Origin: Vibrionales bacterium SWAT-3
GTDB taxonomy: Bacteria > Pseudomonadota > Gammaproteobacteria > Enterobacterales > Vibrionaceae
DNA: 64,000 bases
Direction: 5' to 3'
NCBI GenBank assembly: GCA_000169995.1
Contig: AAZW01000012.1
Span: 52,497 to 116,496 of the forward strand
This document shows, piece after piece, positions 25,553 to 35,089 of the stretch. Made by a program: the position numbers and the translations under genes. The notes under the pieces were generated by a model. That model saw only the letters and a program-made list of their open reading frames with translations, did not search any database and had not been told where the DNA came from. Every line of letters begins with the position of its first letter. Within the stretch, counting starts at the first letter, position 1.

Positions 25553-26606
25553 GGCTTTGTTGCGTAATTCAGTTTAGAGACAGAGCAGCCCCATTTAGTG
25601 CATTTCTTAGTCAATACGGCAAGTTTCAGGCATACCTAACCCAGTGAGCTTGTTCAACGCTTTTATCATCGCGTAAGTTTCTCCCACTTGTGCATTGTAA
25701 TTTCTTAAACTTAAACGACCACCAAGTAACTGTTTAACTCGATACATCGCTGTTTCTGACAGGGAGCGTTTGTGGTAACCATACCGCTCTTTCCAATACT
25801 TATTTGAGCCATATAACTTCTGGCAACCTACTGCGAGATTTCGGGGATGACCCCGCTCCCAGAAGGCAGCCCCTTCTCTTGGAGGAATAAGCGCAACGGC
25901 TCGCTTAATCTTAATTGCATCGTGACATGCTCTCGTATCATAAGCGCCATCACCAGACACCTCGTGGATACTTCGGCGAGTTTGTTTCAGTAAATTCGGG
26001 AGTACTTCTCCATCTGTAACTGTCGATAGACTTAGCTCGGCTGCAATAATTTCATGAGTGTTTGTATCCACGGCAATATGAAGTTTTCGCCAGACTCTAC
26101 GTTTGCCATCTGTCCCGTGTTTTTTGACTTTCCATTCACCTTCGCCATAAGCCTTAAGGCCAGTCGCATCAATAGCTAGATGTTGTATCGTACCTCTCGT
26201 TTTTGTCTTAAGTGAGACCTCAACTTGCTTGGCTCTACGACTGATGCAGGTGTAATGCGGACAACTTAACGGTACATGGGCTAACCTAAATATCGAGTTG
26301 ATAAAACCTTGCAGCGCTCTTAATGGCATAGAAAAAACTCGTTTCACCATGAGGGCTGTCGTGATAGCTAAATCACTGAACCGACGAGGCCTCCCGCGCT
26401 TATTCTGTTTGCTTTGCGTCCAGCCACTTATCGCTTCTTCATCAATCCAAAAGGTCAAAGAACCGCGGTTAATGAGTGATTGGTTGTATTGCTTCCAGTT
26501 GGTTGTTTTGTAACGAGGTTTAGGCATAGGGCTACGAGAGGGAGTGAATATAGCTGATCAGATCGTAGGTTTTAGGTTTAGTTCCAATGAATTACGCAAC
26601 AAAGCC
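25553..26606 (-). mobile_element. IS5-family (IS903 group) insertion sequence, 1054 bp
   Basis: Perfect 19-bp terminal inverted repeats GGCTTTGTTGCGTAATTCA at 25553-25571 and, inverted, at 26588-26606. These are typical of the IS903 group. The 9 bp outside the left end (GTTGGAATA) and the right end (CTTGTGAGG) do not match, so the normal 9-bp duplication is absent. That implies a deletion or recombination after insertion. Confidence 0.88.
25607..26527 (-). CDS. IS5-family transposase
   Basis: A 306-aa DDE transposase. It opens with the group-typical N-terminus NWKQYNQSLINRGSLTFWID, then has the first Asp in LAIDATGLK, the second in VSGDGAYDTR, and the YREK-like SLSETAMYRVKQL with the glutamate. 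Full length for the IS903 group and no lesion visible. It is inserted at the distal end of the T6SS gene run. Confidence 0.93.
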   Translation of the reverse strand: MPKPRYKTTNWKQYNQSLINRGSLTFWIDEEAISGWTQSKQNKRGRPRRFSDLAITTALMVKRVFSMPLRALQGFINSIFRLAHVPLSCPHYTCISRRAKQVEVSLKTKTRGTIQHLAIDATGLKAYGEGEWKVKKHGTDGKRRVWRKLHIAVDTNTHEIIAAELSLSTVTDGEVLPNLLKQTRRSIHEVSGDGAYDTRACHDAIKIKRAVALIPPREGAAFWERGHPRNLAVGCQKLYGSNKYWKERYGYHKRSLSETAMYRVKQLLGGRLSLRNYNAQVGETYAMIKALNKLTGLGMPETCRID

Positions 26607-27261
26607 CTTGTGAGGCTTCAAATGTCAGTGAACCGTCTTCAAGGTTTACTTTGCCCTCAACAGTGCGGGTATTTCCTTTTTGGAACAGGTCATTGATAGC
26701 AGGCCAAAGTTCAGCATTGCATTTTGCATGATTAAAGTAGGCATCTCGCAAAGCACTAACTTGCGCATCAAGAATTTCCACCTTGGCTTGGCCAAGCTCA
26801 CCGGATGCTAAGATACTGCTATGAGAACGCTTCAAAACTTCATGCTTGTTATGCAGCATTTGGAAAAAAGTACGGTTAATCAGTTTCGAACGGACAGATT
26901 CCGTTGGTGAACGGTGTGGTTGAATCACCTTAACGACACTACCAAACTTTTTTGTCACTCGTTCTACAAAAAACTGCCATACTGGATGCTTAGTCACTGC
27001 GCTAGCTTCGTAGGCGCTACTGTTGTTTCCCGACTGGCGATACAATTCCGCCTCAACCTCAGAATAGATAACATCTATCGCTTTTTCTAAATAAGGTAAG
27101 GCTCTGTTAGAGTGCCTTCTCCCGCATGCGAGAGACAGTTTTTTCAACCATTGCTCAATTTCTATCGCGCATCCTAAGTTAGGGATGAATTTTCCATCCG
27201 TCCCTTTGATTGATGACACATCGAAGTCGAGGTTGGCCGCAGCAAGCTGTTTTTTATTCAT
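26607..27261 (-). pseudogene. Unknown T6SS-end gene, 5' part, truncated by the IS5-family element
   Basis: From ATG 27261, about 218 native residues run to the insertion edge. The last codons (QGLCCVIHWN) come from the insertion sequence. The protein is mostly helical, with an N-terminal block on one domain (FIPNLGCAIEIEQWLKKLSLACGRR) and a later STILASGELGQAK-like helix. No family is recognised and there is no signal peptide. It follows the kinase gene by 21 bp, in the same direction as the T6SS genes, so it belonged to that operon. An effector, immunity or regulatory role is possible but unsupported. Confidence 0.6.
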
Positions 27262-27282
27262 TAGCTTTCCTTCATTCTAAGT

Positions 27283-27831
27283 CTAAGTTTTCAGAGCTTC
27301 TCGCCATTTTTCAAGCGTTGAGCCTATAAGACCATCCTTGGCATATAGTGCTGCCTGTTCGACAACTTGCCTAAGTGCATACCAATCGTCCTTCGGTTCC
27401 ACTAAGCCTTCCCCACATATCTGATTTGATGAAGCAAATCTAGGGGTCACTTGCCAATCAGCGAGTACTTTTCGATCAGTTCCAATTCGATAGCTAGCTC
27501 CAAAATCTATCAATTTCACATGATGATTACTTGGTATATAGAGCAAGTTTGAGGGTTTAATGTCGCCATGAACCCAACCTTTACGATGACAGTGTCTGAT
27601 AACATCGACGATGCTCGGCATCAGATCCGTAAATAACTCTAAATCTTCCACAGAAAAATTACTCAAAGGAATAGCACTAGTGTCAAACTCCAATATCAAT
27701 TGTAAGTTTATCCAGTTAACTTCTAAAACCTTTTGAACTTGATAGTTACGGCAATAATGTAAAGCAAGCAACTCTCTCTGCAATTCATCGACGTTACAAT
27801 AATGTTTAGTATAAGACTCATAAATAGACAT
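27283..27831 (-). CDS. Short Hanks-type serine/threonine kinase (PpkA-like) of the T6SS
   Basis: 182 aa. The catalytic loop is VHGDIKPSNLLY (Asp as base, Lys and Asn in place) and the metal motif DFGAS follows. The C-lobe is present. The N-lobe is very short, lacking a clear glycine loop and VAIK lysine, so activity is uncertain. In T6SS clusters a kinase of this type (PpkA) phosphorylates the Fha scaffold to trigger assembly. An fha gene is present at 35.1-36.0 kb. No PppA-type phosphatase gene is seen in the window. Confidence 0.75.
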   Translation of the reverse strand: MSIYESYTKHYCNVDELQRELLALHYCRNYQVQKVLEVNWINLQLILEFDTSAIPLSNFSVEDLELFTDLMPSIVDVIRHCHRKGWVHGDIKPSNLLYIPSNHHVKLIDFGASYRIGTDRKVLADWQVTPRFASSNQICGEGLVEPKDDWYALRQVVEQAALYAKDGLIGSTLEKWREALKT

Positions 27832-27845
27832 CTGATATAGAACAA

Positions 27846-28679
27846 TTAGTTAGGATTGAATAAACTCCCTATACTAAATGGCGCTAGTATAAAGTTATTC
27901 CATATTGGTAATAAGTTTTGTTCATTCAAATCTTGTGCATAGTTCCCTTCTTCGTGAGTTTGGTTCTGATTCCATTTCCAATTTGAAATGAAATGGGATT
28001 TGCTAGGAACAGTTTCTTTCCCATTCCAATGAAAAACAAGTTTTCCTCGACCAAAAGGAACTTTAGAGGCATTGGGTTTAAAATACTTAAAAAGCTCTCT
28101 TGCTTCTAAGTCAGTATCACCAACTCTTGGGGCTGTCTTATCAAACACTTGAGAATAATATACATCTTTACCTTCAAAGATCAGCGTTCCACCAAATTTT
28201 GCTATCCCCCAACGAATAATACGAGACATTTCCTTCGTTGCAGTCAGTTTATCGTATGCGTGAATTGATGGCGATCTTTCATCCCATCCTTCGATCCCGG
28301 TTTTAAACGTTTTCATATAAGCATCTCGACCCGAAACTGTCATCGAAAACGGCCCTGTAAAGCCCATAGCATGATGTACAAACTCTGCGATTATGGGATC
28401 GCGTTTCAGGTGTAACCCCGTTCCTGCCTGGCCATAATAGAGATCCATCATTTGAAAGTTTCCCGCTAAATATGCAGCTCCACGCCTGCCCGGTTCAAAT
28501 AAATTAACTTTACGTGACAACGTCTTATTTGAAAAGTTCTTAAGTCCTTTGACAATGAAACTTCCATTTCCCTGTGTTCCATAAACAAAAACTTTTCTCT
28601 GAAAAGCCAACTTCAGTCTAAACTCACCGACATAATTGACAGCATTCTCAAACTCATATGCTTCCATTCTATGCTTCAT
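27846..28679 (-). CDS. T6SS-linked protein of unknown function, 277 aa
   Basis: No signal peptide or membrane segment. The sequence is rich in aromatics, Lys and Gly (LYYGQAGTGLHLKRDPIIAE, MGFTGPFSMTVSGRDAYMKT). It has a TRKMSRII-like helix and ends with Trp/Asn-rich WKWNQNQ and FSIGSLFNPN. I cannot place it in a family. It lies between tssM (18 bp away) and the kinase gene, so it is co-transcribed with structural T6SS genes. It could be an effector, an accessory scaffold or a regulator. Confidence 0.6.
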   Translation of the reverse strand: MKHRMEAYEFENAVNYVGEFRLKLAFQRKVFVYGTQGNGSFIVKGLKNFSNKTLSRKVNLFEPGRRGAAYLAGNFQMMDLYYGQAGTGLHLKRDPIIAEFVHHAMGFTGPFSMTVSGRDAYMKTFKTGIEGWDERSPSIHAYDKLTATKEMSRIIRWGIAKFGGTLIFEGKDVYYSQVFDKTAPRVGDTDLEARELFKYFKPNASKVPFGRGKLVFHWNGKETVPSKSHFISNWKWNQNQTHEEGNYAQDLNEQNLLPIWNNFILAPFSIGSLFNPN

Positions 28680-28697
28680 ATATCCTCCAACTAAGTA

Positions 28698-31600
28698 CTA
28701 ATTTGAAATTAAAGAATTATTTAAATGCAGTTGATTAAACAATGCTTTATCTAACTGCTGTTTGGAATCACGCAACGTGTAATCCAATACGATGTTATTT
28801 TGGTTAATTTTGTAGTTGAGCTTACGGATCAAGCGGCTAGATGTAGCGCTGCTCTTATTCGCAAAAATAGCGCGCAACAACGCCCACTGACCGGTAAATG
28901 ATTGTTGTGCTACTCGGTTCTGACCGCTGTAGAATTCTGCACTCAAATAGCCATCCACTCCTGCGGTTGGCCAAGTTATCTCGCGCCACACTCTTGGACC
29001 ATGTTTGTATTCGTAAACCGTTTCAGCCTCTCGTAAGCGGAATTCCGTCACGTCGGTACTCATTGAGCTCGCTTTTACTTCAAGCCTTAACCCAAACTCT
29101 CCCCCTGAAGAACCGAAGAAAATGCCACTCAGCTTTTGAACTAATTCAAGTTGCTTACGAGTATTTGAGTTTATTGGTAGTGTTAGGCCGTCAACTTCGT
29201 TTAGCTTGAGCCTGCCGTTATCCCAATAAACAAACGGCTTCAAGGTTTCTTCTATATAGCGAGCTACACGGCCACTTGGTTTAAAGAATTGAGAAAAGTC
29301 ATCTAAGCTCACTTCTCCACGACCATGTTGATCAAATGGGAATCGCCCTTCAATGGCAGACACATAAAACTGGTAAACTTGCTCATCCCACTGTGTATTT
29401 AGATACACCACGCTGCCATTCACTACTTGTTTCCAAACTTGTTCACTGAGACTCTTCGTCCAAGACGCGACGATGTTCGGAGCCTTGCTGCCAGCTTGAC
29501 GGAAGCTTACGATAGGGTCGCTACTACCTTGCGCATGGGCAATGGCATAAGCATGGAATGATTTACCGGGGTTTGAACTAGACAATGCGGCATCGAAAAA
29601 CGAGTTAACCTCATCAACTTGAACGATCAACAGCTCCAGTGGTGTATCCTTATCTTTACCATTCCTATTAACAAACCGAGAGAAAGGCAAAAATGCTTCA
29701 TTTACGACGAATGAAGGTTGTAGCCTCAACAGGTTATCGCCAACTGCTCGATTCACTTTGTCGACTTTGTTCAACACCTTTTTCGCTTTCTTCAGTCCTA
29801 GTTGACCGGCTGCACGCTTCTGTCCTTTCGTATCCGGTTGATCAGCGACAGCCAATGTTGTGTTCACCACAACTGCATCCAATACATCAAGTAGTGGACT
29901 CGTAGCCGGAGAACGTGTGTCTCTTAGTGCATAGCTGAGTACCGAAGCATCCCCAAACTGCTTGATTTGAATGTTATTGACTAGGTCTTTCCAGTAGTAG
30001 ATGTAATCAGCAAAATACAGACGTTGAACCTGTTTACTCAGTTCTCTAAGCTCAATGACTGATGCGCCAGACATATCACCTTGAATCGCTTTAAACTCGC
30101 TCATCAAGCTTCTAAGCAGAGGCGACTTTGCCGTCAAATCAATTTGGCTGTAGCCCTGCTTAGTAAAGATTTCTAGTATCAGATAGCCATGGAAATCATT
30201 AGTAAACTCAAACAAGCTATCGAACTTCTCACCGAGCTGGCTTCGGAGATCCACTTGAGTACGGTACTCTGGCATCTCTTTAATACGTGCATAAATCAGT
30301 CGCTCTGGTGACAAGCCTTCAAGGTTGTTCGTTGCAACATCTATCAGGTCTAGGTTCGGTTGTAACTGCTTATCGTAATGACTTTTAAACAAGTCTTCAA
30401 TTAAAAGAGAAAAAGAGTAAAGCTCGTCCGGAGAAAGCTCACCTTGGTCTTTCAAATTATCAAGCAAGTAAGTTTGTAGTTCCGAAAAGTTAAGTTGCTC
30501 TCGGTCAAACAACATCTGGTAGTAACGCAAAATCTCAAAGATTCGGCTTGGGTTACCAAGGTTAACATAAACATACAACTCGCTGCTGATCAGCTCTTCG
30601 AGCTTTGGCAGCATTATCTGGTGCAACTGTTTTTCATAAGCAGAGTAAACACTCTCGGCCGTATCTGTTTGCTTAATACTGACCTTCTCATGCCACGGTT
30701 TAGGTTGAACGCCCTCAGCAACCACATCGCCGAGTTCTCTTAATACCGCCACAACCTCCGACATAGAATTGTCATTGCTCAGACTCTGAACATCGTTTTG
30801 ATAAAAACGAATTTGAGATAGAGCCGTTGTGCGCCAATCTTCATCAACATTCCAGTTTTCCTGTAACTTCAGACCTGCAATGGAAATCAGCACAACTACG
30901 GATACTAGAACAGCGGTTCGGAATAAAAGATACCCCGCATGACGCCATTCATTGACACCGACGATATTCTTCTCCGGCAAGATGACATTATTGAACAAAC
31001 GCTGAGTAAAGAAACCACGACGATTTGGCTGCTGTTCAACTTGATTATTGGTGTTGAACTCAGCACGTTCAGCCACAACCTGCGTGAGTAGATCATGCTC
31101 AATGCCTTTTTGTCCGGATGACATTAAATAAGCACCGCGGATCCATACGGCTTCTCGGACACGGTTCTCGCGACCAATGTCGCTCAAAAACTCGTTAACG
31201 CGCTCTAGGAAAATTCTTAGTTGATAAGGCCAAGCGATTATAGAGCCCGACTTGTCACTGCTGACGTTTATCAGTAACTCAAACTGCTGCCCCGCAATGG
31301 ATTGAATCAACGCGAGGCTTTCTGCCTCAAACTGCTGTTTGTCATAACGACGCGAAACATCGTCCTCAAAGGTAATACCAAAAGGATTTTCTGAGTCACA
31401 TGCAGTGAAGCTCTCAAAGAAACCAGTGAAGTCTGCAATCGAGTCAGCTTTAGAGAAAGCGGCGTAAACAGGCAAGTTTAAGCTAAGCTCGGCACCCATC
31501 GACAACACAGCCTCCTGATAGATGCCTGAGAGCCTAGTGCGTTCTTTCTTGTCTCCTGTCATTAGGCGATCGCACCCAATAACCGTCACAATGCCGTTCA

Positions 31601-32159
31601 GCCCTTGCCTCGGACGGTATTTAAGTAGTTGCTTCGCCAGTACTTGCCAAAGCGACTCGTCAATACCGTCGTTATCAAAAATACGGTGACCAACTTCCAC
31701 AACGACTGCGTTATCGTTACTCCAAAAGCGTAGGTACTGTTCCGTATCACTTTCATCCAAGTAGCGCTCGTTAACTGGCTCAAAACCATTCTGTAGCAAT
31801 ATGGCACTTTTAGCGTCTTTTTCACCACCTAGAACTAGGTACCAAGGCAGACTGTAAAGACTTTCCAGCTTGTTACGATCTTGTCCTTGTATCTTTTTCG
31901 TTGCGATACGAAACAGCTGCTGGATCACGCGCGTGTCTTGTTTAAGCAATACGTGTTGATCATGCTCTTCTTTCTCTGTTTGATTAAGCTTGCGCTGTTT
32001 CCACCACCAAACACATGTAAAGAAGACAATAACGACGGTGACAACGAGCATTCCCCACTTTATCCAGACTGGTTGCTCTTCTGATGCTGTAAGCCAAAAT
32101 GCGAACGTCCCTAAAATGGCAGTAATCACCAAGAAAATAGAAAATATCTTTTTAAACAT
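28698..32159 (-). CDS. tssM: TssM (IcmF-family) membrane-complex protein
   Basis: 1153 aa. Two N-terminal transmembrane segments (about residues 5-25 and 33-50) are followed by a cytoplasmic domain and a third membrane segment near 415-435 (LVSVVVLISIAGL). A large periplasmic region ends in the C-terminal beta domain that contacts TssJ. The nucleotide-binding site is degenerate (VLGGEKDAKSAIL in place of GxxGxGKT). TssM with TssL and TssJ forms the envelope-spanning T6SS complex. The gene is separated from tssL by one base. Confidence 0.92.
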   Translation of the reverse strand: MFKKIFSIFLVITAILGTFAFWLTASEEQPVWIKWGMLVVTVVIVFFTCVWWWKQRKLNQTEKEEHDQHVLLKQDTRVIQQLFRIATKKIQGQDRNKLESLYSLPWYLVLGGEKDAKSAILLQNGFEPVNERYLDESDTEQYLRFWSNDNAVVVEVGHRIFDNDGIDESLWQVLAKQLLKYRPRQGLNGIVTVIGCDRLMTGDKKERTRLSGIYQEAVLSMGAELSLNLPVYAAFSKADSIADFTGFFESFTACDSENPFGITFEDDVSRRYDKQQFEAESLALIQSIAGQQFELLINVSSDKSGSIIAWPYQLRIFLERVNEFLSDIGRENRVREAVWIRGAYLMSSGQKGIEHDLLTQVVAERAEFNTNNQVEQQPNRRGFFTQRLFNNVILPEKNIVGVNEWRHAGYLLFRTAVLVSVVVLISIAGLKLQENWNVDEDWRTTALSQIRFYQNDVQSLSNDNSMSEVVAVLRELGDVVAEGVQPKPWHEKVSIKQTDTAESVYSAYEKQLHQIMLPKLEELISSELYVYVNLGNPSRIFEILRYYQMLFDREQLNFSELQTYLLDNLKDQGELSPDELYSFSLLIEDLFKSHYDKQLQPNLDLIDVATNNLEGLSPERLIYARIKEMPEYRTQVDLRSQLGEKFDSLFEFTNDFHGYLILEIFTKQGYSQIDLTAKSPLLRSLMSEFKAIQGDMSGASVIELRELSKQVQRLYFADYIYYWKDLVNNIQIKQFGDASVLSYALRDTRSPATSPLLDVLDAVVVNTTLAVADQPDTKGQKRAAGQLGLKKAKKVLNKVDKVNRAVGDNLLRLQPSFVVNEAFLPFSRFVNRNGKDKDTPLELLIVQVDEVNSFFDAALSSSNPGKSFHAYAIAHAQGSSDPIVSFRQAGSKAPNIVASWTKSLSEQVWKQVVNGSVVYLNTQWDEQVYQFYVSAIEGRFPFDQHGRGEVSLDDFSQFFKPSGRVARYIEETLKPFVYWDNGRLKLNEVDGLTLPINSNTRKQLELVQKLSGIFFGSSGGEFGLRLEVKASSMSTDVTEFRLREAETVYEYKHGPRVWREITWPTAGVDGYLSAEFYSGQNRVAQQSFTGQWALLRAIFANKSSATSSRLIRKLNYKINQNNIVLDYTLRDSKQQLDKALFNQLHLNNSLISN

Positions 32160-32160
32160 C

Positions 32161-33303
32161 TTATTTCAGCGCTCTTTTAATCTTGACGTTCAAACCAAAG
32201 CGAACATTGAGTTCATTTTTCAACATACGAATGGTGTTTAAGTCATCACCTGCGTGAAGATAAAGCTCAATACCATGTTCCGTCTCACGAGTAAAAGACT
32301 CATAGCCTGCTTGTTTAAGTTCTGTCGATAAACGAAGTGCGTCGCTTGCCCGAGAAAATACCGCGAGAATGATCTCCCATTGCTGAGTGACCACTTTTCC
32401 TTTCATTCCCGTTTCTTCCTCTAGGCTTTCACTCTGTCGCCCCAAATCCGCATCGGAACTTAAGTACACTAAGTCACTGCTGTTTTTCTTCAGGTTAACG
32501 TCTGACATATCGATCGCGCTAAACTGTGCCAACAACGGCTGCACGCGGCTGTTGTACCAATATTCAGTAAAGCCATACCCGGATGCCAGAACCAAGCAAG
32601 CCAAGCCTAACACTTTACCCATACTGATCATTAGCCACGGACGTTTACCTTCTATTAGCGTTGGTGTCTGCGGTACCGGAAAAGGACTTTCACTGCGATA
32701 GTGGCGAATGAGGCCGTACGCACGAGCAGTAATATCATGCAATTGGCTCTCGTCTTCATGGCGAAAGCGCCCTTTGAAACCCAAAGCTAGAAGCACATAC
32801 TGAAGCTCAATAAAATCAACAAGTTTATTCGGCTGCTGGCTGCCCTTATCTAGCAACACAAAAAAGGCCTCTCCGCCATCGCGCTGTGAAAACACCTTGC
32901 TCAACAACGAATGATTTTCCCAACGAGCACGCTCTCCCCAAGTGGTGTACAGCACAGCTTCATCAAATGCCGCGCACAACACAAAGCAACTTTTTTCAAT
33001 CACGCTTGGGTGGTAATCCAAGTGCAGACCACGCAAACGAAACGCATCAATCGCGTACAAAAGCTTTTGACGAAAACGGTTGATGTCTATCGGTGCTCCT
33101 TGACGCTTAATCGTCACTAAAATACCCAACAGCTCCGTTGCCGCATTAATTAAAGGGCTACCATAAATGGCAAGATTCTCAATCAATCGTTCTGTACCGG
33201 AAGTATCCGCTTTGGGTGGCAACTGATGCTGCTTTTGAGGTGATTCGGTCGATGCCACTCGTCGAATTTGAACCGTCGGTTCTTCGTTAAATAATCCGCC
33301 CAT
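32161..33303 (-). CDS. tssL: TssL (IcmH/DotU-family) inner-membrane protein
   Basis: 380 aa. The cytoplasmic DotU domain covers roughly residues 35-215, with LYAIDAFRLRGLHLDYHPSV-like helix and ARWENHSLLSKVF and DFIELQYVLLALGFKGRFR, the conserved DotU block. A single transmembrane segment near 230-247 is followed by about 130 periplasmic residues whose end (LSTELKQAGYESFTRETEHG) looks like a SPOR-type fold that could bind peptidoglycan. This extension is a reading by eye. The gene lies 7 bp after tssK. Confidence 0.9.
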   Translation of the reverse strand: MGGLFNEEPTVQIRRVASTESPQKQHQLPPKADTSGTERLIENLAIYGSPLINAATELLGILVTIKRQGAPIDINRFRQKLLYAIDAFRLRGLHLDYHPSVIEKSCFVLCAAFDEAVLYTTWGERARWENHSLLSKVFSQRDGGEAFFVLLDKGSQQPNKLVDFIELQYVLLALGFKGRFRHEDESQLHDITARAYGLIRHYRSESPFPVPQTPTLIEGKRPWLMISMGKVLGLACLVLASGYGFTEYWYNSRVQPLLAQFSAIDMSDVNLKKNSSDLVYLSSDADLGRQSESLEEETGMKGKVVTQQWEIILAVFSRASDALRLSTELKQAGYESFTRETEHGIELYLHAGDDLNTIRMLKNELNVRFGLNVKIKRALK

Positions 33304-33310
33304 CCATTAC

Positions 33311-34627
33311 CTACCTAATCACATGAAAATCGACGTGGATATCATCAATTCTTTCATCAATATGAAGAGCGATCGCCTCATCACGTTTGATCAACGCTTG
33401 CCACAATTCAGACTTAGTATCGATTTCGAAGTAAGCGGCGTCATTCAAAGACTTCAGCTCAGAGGGTGCATAAGGGAGGTGGCGAAGCGGGACGCCTGAG
33501 AGTGCATTCCGTACTAGGCCGGCAATATCACTATTCCCAGCCAACTTTACAGCACGAGGAAACTCTTCACTAAGTCGAGTAGCACCGATGGACGAGGAAA
33601 CGGCCAACACAAAGCGCCCTTGATTGTATAAGCTGCGATCATCGACCAGTGTGCGTAGCAAGCGACGGCTCACGAACAGCTGTTTGTCCCAGTTCAATGT
33701 TGATACGTTATCTATCTGAACCTCACGCAGTAACACCAATAACTCAGAAAACACGGTCGAGAAGATGCTGTATAACGCATCTTGGTTCCATGCAGGGAAA
33801 GACTTTGGCATCTTCCCTTCCAAACCCTGCATCTGCCCCGCCATCGAAACGCACTCTAAATAGAGGTGACGTGTCAGCAACGAGCCATCTAGGCCCCATT
33901 GTTCAAGCTTTGGCATCCAAGTACCCAAGACTTGCAGCCAAAGATAATCACGCATCAACGACTGATAGCTTTTACTGCTGGACTCCGCTTGTAAACGAGC
34001 ATGAATCGCTCGAGAACGGTATTGTATTTGCGTAAAAAGGTCCGTAACGTTATCCGTTAAATAACTAGAGACAGAAAAATGCAAGCATTGGGGAACGAAT
34101 GCTTGGTTCAACACAACAACACCCTCAGACTTGTGTTCACTGATTTCAGCAACGGATATCAACACAAAATCTTTTAGCTCATCACCTTCTAAACGCAACT
34201 GAATGTTCAATGTTGCTAATTCTAATTGAACCGGGTCACTGTGCTCTCGGCTGGTATCGTAAACAGGGTGCTCTTGTGAAGAGTGCCTAAGACGCGCATC
34301 TTCTCCAACATCAATAGTGCCCGGTCTTGAAACCGGAAGGGCCAAATACACTTTCTTATGACTAGTATTTTTCGGCACATCAAGCACGAGTGCTTGCTCA
34401 ATTTCAAATGGTGTTCCATCAGGGAAAATGCCTTTAGCACGACGTACCGAAACCTTGCCAATGTTCAACATCGAGCGATCAAGCTCTAGCGAGGTCAATC
34501 CATAAGCATTAGGGCTAATTTGTCCGGCGAACTCGCGAGTAAAATGTTCAACATAGCGCTCTTGCTGTTGAAAGTGCTGAGGGGAAAGGAACATCCCTTC
34601 ACTCCACACGACTTTATTATTATCCAT
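33311..34627 (-). CDS. tssK: TssK baseplate-membrane connector
   Basis: 438 aa, starting with MDNNKVVWSEGMFLSPQHFQ, the nearly invariant TssK beginning (VxWxEGMFLxPQHFQQ). It continues with the conserved FPDGTPFEI and ALPVSRPG region and ends with a helical domain. TssK trimers bridge the TssEFG baseplate and the TssLM membrane complex. The start codon is 2 bp after the end of tssJ. Full length for the family. Confidence 0.95.
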   Translation of the reverse strand: MDNNKVVWSEGMFLSPQHFQQQERYVEHFTREFAGQISPNAYGLTSLELDRSMLNIGKVSVRRAKGIFPDGTPFEIEQALVLDVPKNTSHKKVYLALPVSRPGTIDVGEDARLRHSSQEHPVYDTSREHSDPVQLELATLNIQLRLEGDELKDFVLISVAEISEHKSEGVVVLNQAFVPQCLHFSVSSYLTDNVTDLFTQIQYRSRAIHARLQAESSSKSYQSLMRDYLWLQVLGTWMPKLEQWGLDGSLLTRHLYLECVSMAGQMQGLEGKMPKSFPAWNQDALYSIFSTVFSELLVLLREVQIDNVSTLNWDKQLFVSRRLLRTLVDDRSLYNQGRFVLAVSSSIGATRLSEEFPRAVKLAGNSDIAGLVRNALSGVPLRHLPYAPSELKSLNDAAYFEIDTKSELWQALIKRDEAIALHIDERIDDIHVDFHVIR

Positions 34628-34629
34628 TA

Positions 34630-35089
34630 TTATTCTTCCCCTGACACAGACATATTAATGCCATCAATTTTAATACTGATAACCGCTGAATTCACAATGA
34701 GCGGCTTATAAATCACCTTGTTCTTCGCCTCTCTGTAATCAGCAAAACCCGCAATCACACCGATGTACTTAACGCCACTACCAAGTGGGATAATTTCCTG
34801 GCGAGTTTCACCGGCAAAATGCTTGTAACTGGCGTGAAACGGCCAACTCGGCTTCAATACACTTGGTCATCATTATAAATTTAATAAAATCAGATAGTTC
34901 AAACGCATTATTATTCGTCAATTGATAAATTCGGAGCTCTACCGGAGAAGGCTTACCTTCAACATTAGGATTAATATTGGTCGCAGCTTTAATATCAACG
35001 ACCAGTTTTGGCTCAACCAGATCATCGCTCCATAAACTGCACCCTGACATCATAAGGGCGATACACATCAGGCATAAACGACGTACCAT
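34630..35089 (-). pseudogene. tssJ: TssJ outer-membrane lipoprotein, frameshifted
   Basis: ATG 35089 opens a lipoprotein (lipobox MSGC, Cys17) with the TssJ strand pattern VELRIYQLTNNNAFELSDF. After about residue 70 the frame changes. The zero frame ends at 34808, while the family-typical second half, FAGETRQEIIPLGSGVKYIGV and AGFADYREAK, lies in another frame that stops at 34630. The join is near 34862-34875 (ATAATGATGACC on the - strand). The total of 460 nt is not a multiple of three. TssJ binds TssM in the periplasm and is essential in most T6SSs. A real mutation or a sequencing error would look the same here. Confidence 0.8.
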
